From Misgurnus anguillicaudatus (lineage: Eukaryota > Chordata > Actinopteri > Cypriniformes > Cobitidae), in assembly GCF_027580225.2 (NCBI RefSeq), contig NC_073340.2:35250001-35314000 (forward strand): a stretch of DNA of 64,000 nucleotides, read 5' to 3'. The notes below the pieces were generated by a model. It made no database searches. It was not told where the DNA came from and saw only the letters and a program-made list of their open reading frames with translations. Of this stretch, positions 11,511-22,248 are shown piece after piece. How positions within the stretch are numbered: the stretch's first letter is position 1; each line of letters begins with the position of its first letter. The position numbers were made by a program, and so were the translations under genes.

Positions 11511-11637
11511 ATTTCCCAGACAGGGATTAGACTAGTCCTAGACTAAAATAAATGTAAGAGGTGTCCAAAATGAAAACAAAAATGCACTGATATATCTTAA
11601 AAAAACATCAGTAGTTTTAACAAACAAACCTTACACT
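11505..11637. repeat. Partial copy of the CAGGGATTAGACTAG element
   Basis: CAGACAGGGATTAGACTAG followed by AATGTAAGAGGTGTCC matches the left half of 9656-9880. The right half is missing. Confidence 0.55.
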
Positions 11638-11639
11638 GT

Positions 11640-11800
11640 AGAAATTACAGTATTACTGGGTATTGCTGGCAACTAGCTGTCAGTAACTTACTGTAGATTT
11701 TACATTTATGTTATTTACTGGCAACAGTTTGTTCAAAGTTAAATAAACATTTCTGTCTTTATATTTTACAGTAAGTTACAGTGTACATTTTACAGCATAC
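11640..11800. repeat. Half copy of the palindromic element
   Basis: It has the GTCAGTAACTTACTGTAGAT and TTTACTGGCAACAGTTTGTTC blocks seen in the outer arms of the other copies but lacks the GCATTCTGGG centre. Confidence 0.5.
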
Positions 11801-11814
11801 AAAAAACAATACTG

Positions 11815-12252
11815 GGGCACATTCAATCTCACACCGGTGCGCAACGTTTTGCTACGGTTTCCGAGTTGAAGACATGTTTCCTGGAAACGGTGTGCAACGG
11901 TGTGCAACAGGTTTTAGATGCATTTTCTCTTGTTTGGTGGGTGTGTCAGAAATGTCAGCCCAATCAGCGGCAAATATAAACCACGCAATACTAAAAAGAC
12001 AGCTCGCTCAATGGGTTCAAGTTGGAATGTTGTCTTTCATTCTGGACGGCAAGATCAGTGACTGTAACATCGAGGGTATTTTACAGTATTAAACACACAT
12101 TTATAATGATTTCATCAGGCTTCAGAAACATTTAAAAAAGAACACAAAGAATAGCCTCTCAGCGACCGTAGTTGCAACTCTTGCGTCATCACAACAGGGT
12201 GTTCAATGCATCACTGTTTCCATTTAATAAACATTGTGCAACCTTTTGGCTG
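11815..12252. repeat. Interspersed repeat with CAACG/GTGCAACGG blocks
   Basis: TGCGCAACGTTTTGC at one side and TTGTGCAACCTTTTGGCTGAACGCAGC at the other are imperfectly complementary, suggesting a transposon about 440 bp long. The enclosed 103-codon ORF has no recognisable domain and I do not call it a gene. Confidence 0.4.
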
Positions 12253-12689
12253 AACGCAGCCCTGGTGTGCATCTTAACACAAAACAGTGGCACTGATACA
12301 AGATATTTATTAAATAAATTTTAATATGAAATATAAAAGGAATACACAGTATGATTCTATGCTTTAGTGAACATTTCTTAGTAAAGTAAAAAATTTTCCC
12401 AAGACAAACACTCTGATGCTTGTAACTAAAATACTCAAGTAGTGTCAATCTGCTATCATGTGGCTTTTTTGGTTCTTTAAGAATAAATCTAAAGAAGTTG
12501 GTTTCATTTTCAACATTGTCAGACAAAGCCGAGCCAATTCTCCAGAACCATCTCGGGATCTCTCCCTTTCTTCAAGCAACTCGCTTGCACAGCATACACA
12601 ATTATTTTAACCTCAAAGTGCTTGACCACACAAATAAAAGGCATTCATTCTAGTGTGGCCTTTAATCAAAACCAGATGTAAGTAGTCGT

Positions 12690-13050
12690 GTCATACACTG
12701 TAATTTTTTCTTTTTTGTTTAGTATAGGCAGCTGTTTAATAAGTATTTAAATGTGCTAAAAACAATAAACTATAAAAATAAAACTATAAAATAACAGCCT
12801 CATTTCCCCAAAAACAGGGAACCAGAAATCCTTATTAACCCTTTCAGTTTTTTTCCTTCAGATGTTGGATCCCAGAATGCGTTGCATTAGGCTGTTATTT
12901 TATCATTTTATTCTGTAAAGATAAAGACTTGTTAAGGTTTAATGTTTATTTAACTATGAACAAACTGTTGCCATTAAATAGCATCAATTACATTAAATAA
13001 CTGGCAAACAGCTGCCATGTAATTTCTACAAACATTTTTTTACAGTATTA
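12690..13050. mobile_element. Palindromic 'GCATTCTGGGAACC' element, copy 2
   Basis: The centre is degraded (GGGAACCAGAAATCC facing GGATCCCAGAATGCG) and the right arm (GACTTGTTAAGGTTTAATG to GGCAAACAGCTGCCATG) is long. It sits upstream in the first intron of gene B. Confidence 0.6.
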
Positions 13051-13221
13051 CTCCAAAGTAACAAAATGGTAAAATAACTTCTACATACAAATGGTTATAT
13101 TGACATAGATTCTTGATTCCTTTATATTCTAATTAATAAAATCACTTATAAATCAATAAAGCTTAAAATATTTTCTCTGTTTTATTTTGGCTTAAGTAAT
13201 AGAGCAAGTCTTGTTACTTAC

Positions 13222-13305
13222 TGTCTTTCTGTCTTCACCCTTTGCAAGTTTAAGCCAGATTGATTTTTATGCAGGTAAATCAATAAACACAAAACTTTCA
13301 CTTTC
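13222..13305 (-). promoter_or_regulatory. Gene B promoter: IRF/ISRE element and non-coding first exon donor
   Basis: ACTTTCACTTTC at 13294-13305 is identical to the element of gene A and reads GAAAGTGAAAGT on the gene strand. A donor ACA followed by GTAAGT lies at 13221, about 72 bases downstream; in gene A the spacing is about 78. The splice acceptor CTGCAG near 10760 precedes the ATG at 10751. This makes 13222 the 3' edge of a 5' UTR exon. Confidence 0.58.
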
Positions 13306-14190
13306 AGAATTATCAAAATTGTTTGTACACGTAACTAAATAATGGCTTTGTTGTGTTTTTTTACCAATCAGATGTTTGATTTCCTGCCAATTTCTGTGCC
13401 AACACTTGCCGTGCTCACGTGTAAGGAAGGAAGGGCCATTTATTGTGTTTATCAGACGCTTTTGTTGCACTGGCACGAAAGAAGCTTAACTCAATAAAAC
13501 ATGATTCAGACTACAGTGAAATCTTACAAATATAAGTATATTACTGGACCTTACGAGTCTACTACAACATTATAAAATACTAAGCATGATCTTATCCTGC
13601 GTGTCAAGTATAAGGGGGTTTCACTGTTGTACATTGCAACACATCAGATAGTTTGGTTTGATCAGTAGGAGTGAAGTTGTGATGAATGCCAAATAAAAAT
13701 GAATTATTATTGTGCAAACCTGCTTGCGTGTCATTGCAAAATATCTCACGGTTAAATTCAATGTGTTACATCACCTCTTCATTCATTCACTACAGGGCGC
13801 GAGTGATGGGGACTTTTTCTTGGATCGATTCCCAGTCAAGTGAAACTCCGAGCCAGACAGCAGGCAAAAACATATTCGGCATTTAATAAAATGCTAAAGG
13901 CTTGCCAAGGTTATTTCAAGTAGTGGAAATTCTAAGTGTCGGTTAACAGAGTTGAGTTTCAGGGTCTTACCAGAGTACTAAAGGAACAACCTATTTAACT
14001 TACCGTGACCTCAATCCAAACTGTGGATCACAAAGGTAAAATAACAAAAATAAATATTTCATTTAATAAAGCATTATGCAATCACCAGAGGACAACTTTG
14101 GTTGCCAACTTTTACCTCTATTGACAATTTGCATAATGTGCATTTAGTAAGATTGACACATTAAATTCAATCTAAACGGGGCCGCACACC
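13306..14190. other. Intergenic, no gene recognised
   Basis: Upstream of receptor gene B. ORFs here are short and without recognisable content. I see no clear repeat ends. Confidence 0.35.
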
Positions 14191-15253
14191 TAGTGTTGCC
14201 AACTTTCTGAAATGGAAATAAGGAACGTGGGGGGGGGGGGGGTTGCCTGGGTCCGGTGACATGCCCCCACAGAAGAGAATTTTGGAAAAAAAAAAAACAT
14301 CTGAAATGAAGACTTCTGGTAAAAATTGTGGAAACTAATTAATAAATTTAGATAAATAGATTTCATGCAACTTCTTAGGCCTAAATATTTAATGAATAGC
14401 AAAGTATGCCTAATAAGTATACAAGACTGAACCACATAGATGTGAAATTTCTCTTCAAAGACCCCACCACCTTTTAAACTTGAGCTATCTTAATCCATAA
14501 TTATTTAATAAGAAACCCATCAGAAATGAATAACACATTCTGAGACGGGAAGGAGCGGGACACAGGAACAGAGGGAGAGAACCGAAGAGATATATATGTG
14601 GATTGTTAGGCTAAACCTGTACTATCTCTTTTAATATAATCACTTTCTTATCAACTATATTTGAGTTTTAAAAATGCACATAATAACATACCATATGAGC
14701 CTCTGGAGACGACTGACGGACAATGAACCTTGACATTGCTCCATCCTGTGAAAAACAGAAAAAACGTGACGGCATATGGTACAATTGGCCTTGTATTCAT
14801 TGTCCCTCACGCATTTCAGCCACGGGTAGTCATTTTCCCATTCAATTCTATATTTTTGTGCTCGTTTCTTTTTCGCCGGCTGCTCGGATTCATTTTTACA
14901 TTTCCTGCTGTTGTCACTTGTCGTCATCTTGCTATGATACGTGACATCACAATGACTGAAACAACCAATTAAAAAGGCATTCCCTGATGGGGCTGCAAGA
15001 TGTTAAAACCGCTACGCTGATCATAGACAACCAGAGGGAGAAATTACCGCACCGTCAGGGTTTTCTTATACAAATGACACGGTCTTCGTTCATGGCTGAC
15101 ATATTATAAGCTATGTGTCTGTCATGTATTTGCACTGATTTAATTTTTATAAAATACGGAACAAACTGCGTTCCGTATCAGTTCAATACGGAACAAAAAT
15201 TGTATGTGTCAAATACGGGAAAATTCCGTATTATACGGAACGGTTGGCAACCC
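14191..15253. mobile_element. hAT-type transposon remnant (GTGTTGCCAAC...GTTGGCAACCCG)
   Basis: AGTGTTGCCAACTTTCTG at the left and ACGGTTGGCAACCCGG at the right form short terminal inverted repeats, next to AAATACGG-type repeats inside. The interior holds the start of a BED-like zinc-finger ORF on the minus strand and nothing of a transposase core, so it is internally deleted. A poly-G run at 14229-14242 marks simple-sequence growth. Confidence 0.55.
14655..14927 (-). pseudogene. Broken N-terminal BED-like zinc-finger fragment of a hAT-type transposase
   Basis: The frame begins with MTTSDNSRKCKNES and a basic KKKRAQKYR segment, then WENDYPWLKCV and a CTIC pair. This is the layout of zinc-finger N-termini (BED/TTF-like) of hAT-derived proteins. 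The zinc ligands after the cysteines are lost because the frame shifts soon after the FSVFH stretch; a neighbouring frame continues with a plausible sequence. No catalytic region follows. It lies inside the element with GTTGCCAAC ends. The family call is from layout, not from an alignment. Confidence 0.45.
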
Positions 15254-15279
15254 GGACGTGCAGCTCAGCGCCACGCAGC

Positions 15280-15703
15280 TAGGAATGTAACAATTAATCG
15301 TGTGTCCTATTAAGAATGTCTGAAACTGAATCTGAATCGCAAGGCTGCGATTCTTTTTTTTAATGCACAGCTTGTGCGTGTACTACGGCATTTGGTCAGT
15401 AGTTAGTCCTTAACAATATATAATCATTATGAGGCTGAGTTGTTTTTAACGTGAATTTAAAAAAGCAACAATTGTTAAACAAAATCATTCAAAATATTCT
15501 TTATCATCATGAAAATACCTGAAACAATCTGAAGAACAGCAATATAAATATTCCTGTAGACATTTCCTGGAATAGTGTTTGCAACGCTACTTTCTGCATG
15601 AGAGCGCCCCCTGGCGTTCGGATGTGCCGGGATTTCACCGTAATTTGTTAAAATTCATTCATTGAGAAAACGCGCATTTGCACAATTAATCGTTAGATCC
15701 CTA
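15280..15703. mobile_element. 'TAGGrrTGTAACrATTAA' element, copy 1
   Basis: It starts TAGGAATGTAACAATTAATC and ends ATTAATCGTTAGATCCCTA. The interior (CCTGTAGACATTTCCTGGAATAG, then a GCGCCCCCTGGCGTTCGG block) is shared in reverse orientation with 58140-58569. Any target duplication here is weak. Confidence 0.65.
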
Positions 15704-16640
15704 AGCGCAGGGCCATGTCACTTCACGTCGCATCTAGGACAACTCAGTATTGGTACCGCTATTGGACCGTATTGGACAGCTAGGTATTGTATACTGGAAG
15801 TGCACATTAAATAGAGCAAGCTTAGTCAGATAGCGTCTACTTCAAAATGCGAAATATTCATTAGCCGCCAATGTTAGTCGTTAATGATTTGGGACAAATA
15901 TGATCTTAATTAATGTTAAACTATGTGAGTGGCGCGACAGGGATTTGAACAACTTCCTGAGTCGTAGCTGGGCGCCACGGACAGGCGCCACCTGTCGGCG
16001 CAGGTGTGCGTACACTCATAGACAACAATGTGTTCGATTTTTTAAGAACAGCGCTGCGCTGCGCTGAGCTGCGTGTCCGGTGTGTGACCCCCTTCTGGAA
16101 ATCAAGAAAATCTTATGCAGCATTTTTAAATATTCCTTTAAAGAACCACACACTTGGCTTTGTTGTGAAGGAATCCCATGTTCAACTTTTCTTGGCACTT
16201 AAATTATAGTTGTTTTTTAATCCAATACATTTTTGTAACTGTTCGAATAAATGTATACCACCCTTATGTTGAATGGACCTTTTACCAGAGCATCAGAGTT
16301 TACATGCAGGATCCTGGGAACTTAAGCACACAGACAACCAGTTGCTTAATGCTCAGTTTATTATGGGGTTACACAGGGGCTTTTAAGGACTCTCAGGGGA
16401 GACTGTAATACAAACCATATGTTCTTTATATGTGGCAAAGTGAGTGAAACATTTCATCTTAACTACAAGTTTCCTGTGCCCCATGAGGCCTTGCGGCAAA
16501 AGTTTGAAGTAAACAAGCGGAACGCATAGTGGCACGTAACAATCATTCATTCATTAGTTGACAGTCACTAAAGATATAGCCATCCAAACTTGCTAACAAT
16601 GTGAGAACCAAACCTCAACGAAATAAAAAAAGGTGAAATA
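15704..16640. other. Intergenic, no gene recognised
   Basis: A short GCTGCGCTGCGCTG run occurs at about 16051-16070. Overlapping ORFs on both strands at 16006-16408 have no domain signature. Nothing else stands out. Confidence 0.35.
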
Positions 16641-16649
16641 ACGGTACCT

Positions 16650-16928
16650 TTACAATCCGCAGTAGATGGTTGGGTACGGGTTATCCTGTGTTGGCTTCTT
16701 ATCCACAAAGTGAAATGAGCACACAAACAAGTGTTTTGGCGGGTGTTTTAAGTTCTTCAGCCATATTCTTTTTGTTTTGTTGTCTTTTGGGAGATGATGG
16801 AAATTGTACGGTCGTTGGGAGGAACACACCAATTTAGATATGTTCAAAACACTCACGTTTAACCCACTGACTTGTTTATTCCGGTTATATGTACAACCAC
16901 AAACAGCACATGTTGTCCCTGAGCTTCG
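16650..16928 (-). pseudogene. THAP-type zinc-finger remnant
   Basis: One minus-strand frame from an in-frame stop at 16931-16929 to a stop at 16650 contains the THAP layout: CAVC near the start, a QRPYNFHHLPKD segment, IWLKNL with the conserved tryptophan, a CSFH pair, and NPYPTIY in place of the AVPTIF box. Together these give the C2CH zinc ligands plus the C-terminal signature. There is no in-frame ATG before CAVC, and nothing transposase-like follows. It is either one exon of an unseen gene or, more likely, a stray domain from a THAP-bearing DNA transposon. Confidence 0.6.
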
Positions 16929-17549
16929 TTATGACATCCCAAAGGTTTGCGACTTTAAATAATAAAAAAATTATCCAAAAAACGCTATAGACGGTTTCAG
17001 CAGTAACAACATAAACACGCGGCTTTCGTGGTCCTCACGTAACTTCCGGTAAACTCTGCGAAGAATAAATAACCGTAAAGTCCTTTTAAAGTAGTTTATT
17101 TATATAACAAGCAAAATAAACGACACGTAGATTACTTAGGAACCCAAAACATTTGTTATTTTCGACAAGGTATTTGTTTAAGAGTTCAGTTTCAGCAACT
17201 AGTCAGACCATTAAACAAACAGAAAACGCAAGTAAAGTTCGGACCAGACGCTTATCGCGTCACCGCACGTGCGCTCGATAAAACGGTCTATACACCACAC
17301 AAAATACTATTGATATACTATATCCCCCGCCTCACTGGAAGCTTTGCCCACTTTTGTTTTTACAGTAAAGCCCCTCGAAAACTTAATACAGTAACCAAAC
17401 TGTTCATGAGCCCCATTCAGATCCATACTATTATTATGTCATACTATGGAAGTCTGTGGGGCCTCCTTAACATTCCTCAAAATATCTTTGTGTTTATCAG
17501 AAAAAATAAATTTATGCAGGTTTCCTTAATTTTGGTGGAATTTCTCTTA

Positions 17550-17800
17550 CTGCGGGTTTACACCAAACGCGAAGCGTGCAATTGCATAGGGTTGCTCGTT
17601 CTAGATTACTCGCGGGATTTAACTTCGTGTCATGCAAATTTTTGGCTCGAGTTGAATATTTTCAACTTGGGCGAAGACGCGTTTGAGGTGAATACACATT
17701 GCCCCACTCGAGGACGCGTCCGTGTCCTTGCATTGACTTTGTATGTAATCTACTCGCGCAAATCGTTGAACTCGCATCTGTTGTTAACCCACAGTTAGAC
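17550..17800. repeat. Repeat with GGGTTTACACC...TTAACCCACAGTTAGAC ends, copy 1
   Basis: It is GC-richer than its flanks and dense in CGCG and ACTCGCG blocks. The right end AACCCACAGTTAGA recurs at the right end of 54020-54489 (GTGTGAACCCACAGTTAGAG). The 162-codon plus-strand ORF running into it is not supported as a gene. Confidence 0.5.
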
Positions 17801-18109
17801 TTTCGCTCCATGACCTTAAAAATGACATCCACCACGAAGATAAAACCTTAGTAGCATCACAACATACAATGTATACGACATGATTCTGGCCTTTTGGGCC
17901 ATTTTTGCCTTTTGATAAACAGTATTTATGGAGACGACAGAAAATTACAGGGTGGAGAGAGGGTTAAAGGACCTTAAGCCAGGATTCAAACTCGGGTTAT
18001 AGCACTGTCCACTACACCATCGGCTTTGTTGTGATTCTGCCCTCGTTTCCTTGTTTTATTTCTAGTCGTGAGGCAGGATCATGACAGGCCCATGTTTTAT
18101 GTGGTAGTG

Positions 18110-18330
18110 CCTCCTTTGTTTGTGCTTCCCTTTCTCATCTCCTGACCCCGGCCCCTCGTCTCCTAGTAAATTATCCCATTATTGTTTCATGTCAACTTCC
18201 TGTCCAACTTGCTTGTTCGTTTTGTACTAAATAGTCAGTCTAGCCAAGTCAAGTCAAGTGAGTCATAGTTAAGTCAAGATAACTGTGTCTTTTAATTAAA
18301 GTCTTTCGTTGAGTTTGTCTAGTCCGTTTG
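18110..18330. repeat. Interspersed repeat pair, copy 1 (AGCCAAGTCAAGTCAAG)
   Basis: TCTCCTGACCCCG, TCTCCTA and TCTAGCCAAGTCAAGTCAAG occur in the same order at 20920-21080. This may be the 3' tail of a retroelement, but no coding part is present. Confidence 0.5.
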
Positions 18331-18348
18331 GCGTCTTGTTTACCTGCG

Positions 18349-18495
18349 CTGTATAATTATGCAGCTGTTTACCAGTAACTTACTGTAGATTTAAATTAAT
18401 GTTATTTACTGGCAAAAGTTTGTTCAAACTGCAATGAACATTAAACATTAACAAGTCTTTATCTTTACAGAATAAAACTAAAATAACGGTCTCAT
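18349..18495. repeat. Half copy of the palindromic element
   Basis: GCAGCTGTTTACCAGTAACTTAC through AAGTCTTTATCTTTACAG matches the left arm of 11270-11510. It stops abruptly where TAGGGCTGTCACAG begins. Confidence 0.5.
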
Positions 18496-18790
18496 GTAGG
18501 GCTGTCACAGTTATGAAATTTGGACGATTCATTTTCTAATAAATTGTGACGATTAATTGCCTGTTTAATTTTTTTGTTTGTTCATGAAATAATTCACACA
18601 TTGTTGTGATTATTTAAAGTAAATCTTTTGCAAGGTTTACCTGACAGTAAATATTAACACACATAACACATATTTAAAAGTAATTATTGAATGAATATAA
18701 CTTTCATAAAGTGAAAATTCTTCATAAGAAATAAATACAATAAAGTGTCTAAAAACAACTGAAAATAAAAATGCAATCAAAATAAACTGA
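18496..18790. repeat. 'TAGGGCTGTCACrG' repeat, one end visible
   Basis: TAGGGCTGTCACAGTTATG with an ACGATTAATTG block is a common start of hAT-like miniature elements. I do not see a convincing opposite end. Confidence 0.4.
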
Positions 18791-19019
18791 CTATACAAAA
18801 ACAGGCCTTAAAAGACACACTATGCAGTTATTTTACCTTAATATAACAGCTTCAAAGTTATTTCAGTGGTAAACAAAGTCATAGTAGGGCAAATCATCCT
18901 CCTGTTGAAGCTCGGGGAGGACGCCGCTAGCAAAACCAGCAATGCAAGCTTGAGAGAACCGCCCCTGACAAATCTCGCGAGAAGCACGACTTGCTATACG
19001 GCAACGACGTCACACACGT

Positions 19020-19160
19020 TGGGCTTGTTCGACTTCGTGTGGCGCTGCCAGAACCGACCGGCGGATGACGTCAAAGTACCGCGAGAATGATCCGAGACGG
19101 CACTTTGACGTCATCCGGCTGTTCGGTTCTTGCAGCGCTGCATGAAGTCGATCAAGCCTA
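19020..19160. repeat. GC-rich inverted repeat carrying two CRE octamers
   Basis: The arm at about 19020-19083 (GGGCTTGTTCGACTTCGTG...) is complementary to the arm at about 19097-19160, with roughly ten mismatches over 62 bases and a short spacer. Each arm contains TGACGTCA, the full cAMP-response element (near 19062 and 19107). An ORF starts 30 bases further on. Either a transposon's subterminal region or a palindromic promoter. Confidence 0.65.
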
Positions 19161-19190
19161 TAACAACAACTGCACACGCGAATTTGAGAC

Positions 19191-19373
19191 GTGGGGCTAA
19201 ACGATTTAACAGTTAAGAAAGCGCGTTCGGAAGTGAGTAGGAAAAGGAAAAGGGAATCTGACCGCGTTAGGAACCGGACAAGAGTCCCACTCGGTCAGGT
19301 TTTTACTCGTTGGCGTGAGCTAAAAGACAGCACTGGATGGGATGCTGATCTGGCGATTTTTTTGATGGACTAA
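19191..19373 (+). CDS. Short basic ORF (60 aa), possible transposon-derived N-terminus
   Basis: The ORF opens with ATG and has a lysine/arginine-rich segment (RKRKRESDRVRNRTR), then RWRELKDSTGWDADLAIFL. An RWRELK...FLLD type module is something I have seen at the N-terminus of several fish and invertebrate proteins, some linked to transposons, but I cannot name the family. It ends at a TAA with no continuing frame, so it is either an exon with an unseen partner or a remnant. The CRE-bearing inverted repeat lies just upstream. Confidence 0.35.
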   Translation: MGLNDLTVKKARSEVSRKRKRESDRVRNRTRVPLGQVFTRWRELKDSTGWDADLAIFLMD

Positions 19374-20900
19374 CTTAGTAAGTAAATCTCTCATTTGTAA
19401 ACTTGTTTGCGGTCTATGTTGTATGTTGTTGCACTTGCTTGTAGTATGTCATGCGATTATCATGACAACAGTTGTCAATATCTCACATAATTATCAGGAC
19501 ATAAATAAGCCTAGAGGTTGTAAATAGTGTAAACAGGCACAATTTGCAAACTATTATGATAAATAGCAATAATCATGTATAGTGACATTATAACGACCAA
19601 TGTTATGAAATAATGCAACGAACACAATTAACTTTTTAAACAATTAAAAACGTTAAAAGCTAGCAAACGCGGTACTTTATTATTATATGCACTCTACACT
19701 TGGAATAAACTTCTTATTTTCCTATTACCATCATCTGTAGTTTAGTAGACTATGCAGTAGCCTAATATTTGTATGAAATTGTGAAACATTACCTGGTCAT
19801 TTTCTTCGGAGTACTAGAGTGGGAAATTACGACAGTTACAAGTATTCTCCAGCGACTCTAGGGGTCGCTGTTTGACAAAAACGCTGAAATGCATAGAGCG
19901 GCTTTAAATGTAAGACAATTCTTCTTAGGTCATATTACCGGACCACAATTCCTCACAGATCCTTAAGAATAGCATTCTTCACTTCCCTAAATTTGGAATT
20001 GTGGTTTTGCCTGGCAGTTTATACGGCTTATCAAAGTTTCGAATCATTTCCTTAAAAGGTATAGCGGAAGATTTTCCTGAATATTAGAAAAGAATCGCCC
20101 TCTCCACTTAAAAAAAAATGCAATTGCTCCCGAGTGAAAACGCCTATTAAACGTTTGCATGAGAAACCGTTTGCACGAGCCTAGTTCTTCTCTTCGCTTT
20201 GTTTACAAGTTGCTGCTGGCATGGCTCATACATTGAGATGTTTACTGTGTATGCTCGTTCGTGACTTGTGCCAAGGCTAGCATCGCTAATCATAACTTCC
20301 ATCAACTTTTACTAGCAGTGATTTTAAATGAATTTATCCAAATAGCATCCCAAACTTTACCTGTCGATTAGAAACTTCGCGACTGAGCATCAGTGGGAAG
20401 CCCAACCTGTGCTTTAAGCGCACACCAGCATGGGAAATATTTCCCCAAAACACTCTAGTCTTGTTTCTTTCTTTAGAGCCCTTTCTCTTCTCGTCATACA
20501 ATTCGTAGACACTTTTTCTCTTGTGACCCTCAGGTATTTAAAAAAAAAAAACACGGTGAGAACGCAAACTTCAATGAATGAAGGTAGCTCACAACACACA
20601 TACACCTGAAAGTGCACATGTGCAGAAAGCGAACCTAGTGACGGGCACTTGCGATGGCCTTATGTAAACATATCACCAGAATAAGTGACAACTGGGATGA
20701 TCCACCCGGAAAAATTATATATACCCTTAAATGGAAACGGTTTTCCTTATGTGAAAACTTAATATTTTAATAAATGGAAACTAAAATTAAAAGCAACAAA
20801 CAAAAATCCTTGATTTTCCATGACTTGGATAAAAAATCCCTGACTTTTAATGTTTGGAAAAAACCTTTTAAAATGCCATGATATTTCAGAAATTCATGAC
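19374..20900. other. Intergenic, nothing recognised
   Basis: No ORF with recognisable content and no clear repeat ends in this stretch. Confidence 0.3.
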
Positions 20901-20919
20901 ATGTGTGAACCCTGTTCCA

Positions 20920-21080
20920 TGTCTTGTCTCCTGACCCCGCCCCCTCATCTCCTAATTTTACCATTATTATGCTTATTCATTTTTTTATGTTTGTGTCTAG
21001 CCAAGTCAAGTCAAGCGAGTCAGAGAGAAGTTTAGTCAAATTTATTGTGAAGTCTTTCATCAGTTGTCTAGTCTATATTT
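20920..21080. repeat. Interspersed repeat pair, copy 2
   Basis: It shares CTCCTGACCCCGCCCCCTC, then TCTAGCCAAGTCAAGTCAAG and a GTCTTTCATCAGTTGTCTAGTC ending with 18110-18330. Confidence 0.5.
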
Positions 21081-22248
21081 ATCAAAGTCTGCATATGGGT
21101 TCGTTCCTGAAAGTCCCTGACAGTGTCTGGTATTACATAGCTTTAGTATCTTTCACTGATCTGGAATTTGGGAGAGGAACATGGAGAGGTTGAATCCAGG
21201 CTATCAGCACCACCTAGAGATTTGATTGCTTTATGCTTTATGGGAATTTCCACAAGCAAATCCAATGCTGATCACTTGAACAGCTGTCTTACATTTGTGT
21301 TCATGTGTTTTATTTAATACTAAAGCTGAGGTAAATCCCATACCTTACGCAAGAAAGACAGGATTGTTTCATGATGGTTTTAGTTATTTATTTCTGTATC
21401 CCAAGCCATCCTAAAGATGAGGAGGCTGTGCAAACACGGTTCTCATTGAACTTTTTTTTTTACAAGCGAACCACATATGAAAGAACAGGAACAAAGAGAA
21501 ACAAACGAAACTTTGAAAAACATGAACAAATGCTAGACCCATCAGCTTAGTGTTTCATTTTCATTTCCTCTATAACAACGTCAGTTCATTTCTCATACAG
21601 TGTGTAATAATAACAACAACAACAAGCAGCAATCCTTCACCATCCTCCATTCAACATAAGAAACAGATGCTTATATTTACCTCAAGACACAAGATGCAAA
21701 GAAGAAATCATGCTGTTTATGTACATTCAGGTGCTGCTTAAAAATATAGTTTAACATGATATTGATATTGATCAGAGATGACCGATTTCATCACAGCAGG
21801 ACACGACAGACGCTCAGACGTTTGTCAAAAACACGTTCTGCTTCTGTGTGTTTGTGCATAAAGAGACCATAATAAATCATACAAGTAACCAACGTCTCTC
21901 AAAGGACAAATAAATAAATATACATACAGACAGACACAAAGATTTCAGCTCACCTCCTCCATCACATAAACCCTCTGCTGGTGAGATAATGCATTGCAAC
22001 AGTTACATTTAGTTCATATATATGACACCTGAGCAGAGAATGGCTTTCCAGCGGTAAATTTAATCGAAAAACACCGAAAACTATTTAACATCATGCTCGC
22101 CGGATATACAGCGCTGTATTGGTTGGATTATATCGTAGCAGATTCGGTCTTTGAAACCAACACTGACAGTGAACCGAACAAAACCGTCACAAACCATCTC
22201 ATCAGAAATAAATGAGAAATGATGTTTTACTTAAAGAAATAAAGCCTA

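Noticed and set aside
11781..12092. 103-codon plus-strand ORF
   Set aside because: Lies in a repeat with complementary ends and has no recognisable motif.
17310..17798. 162-codon plus-strand ORF
   Set aside because: It has no recognisable domain and its 3' half lies in an interspersed repeat with a related copy elsewhere.
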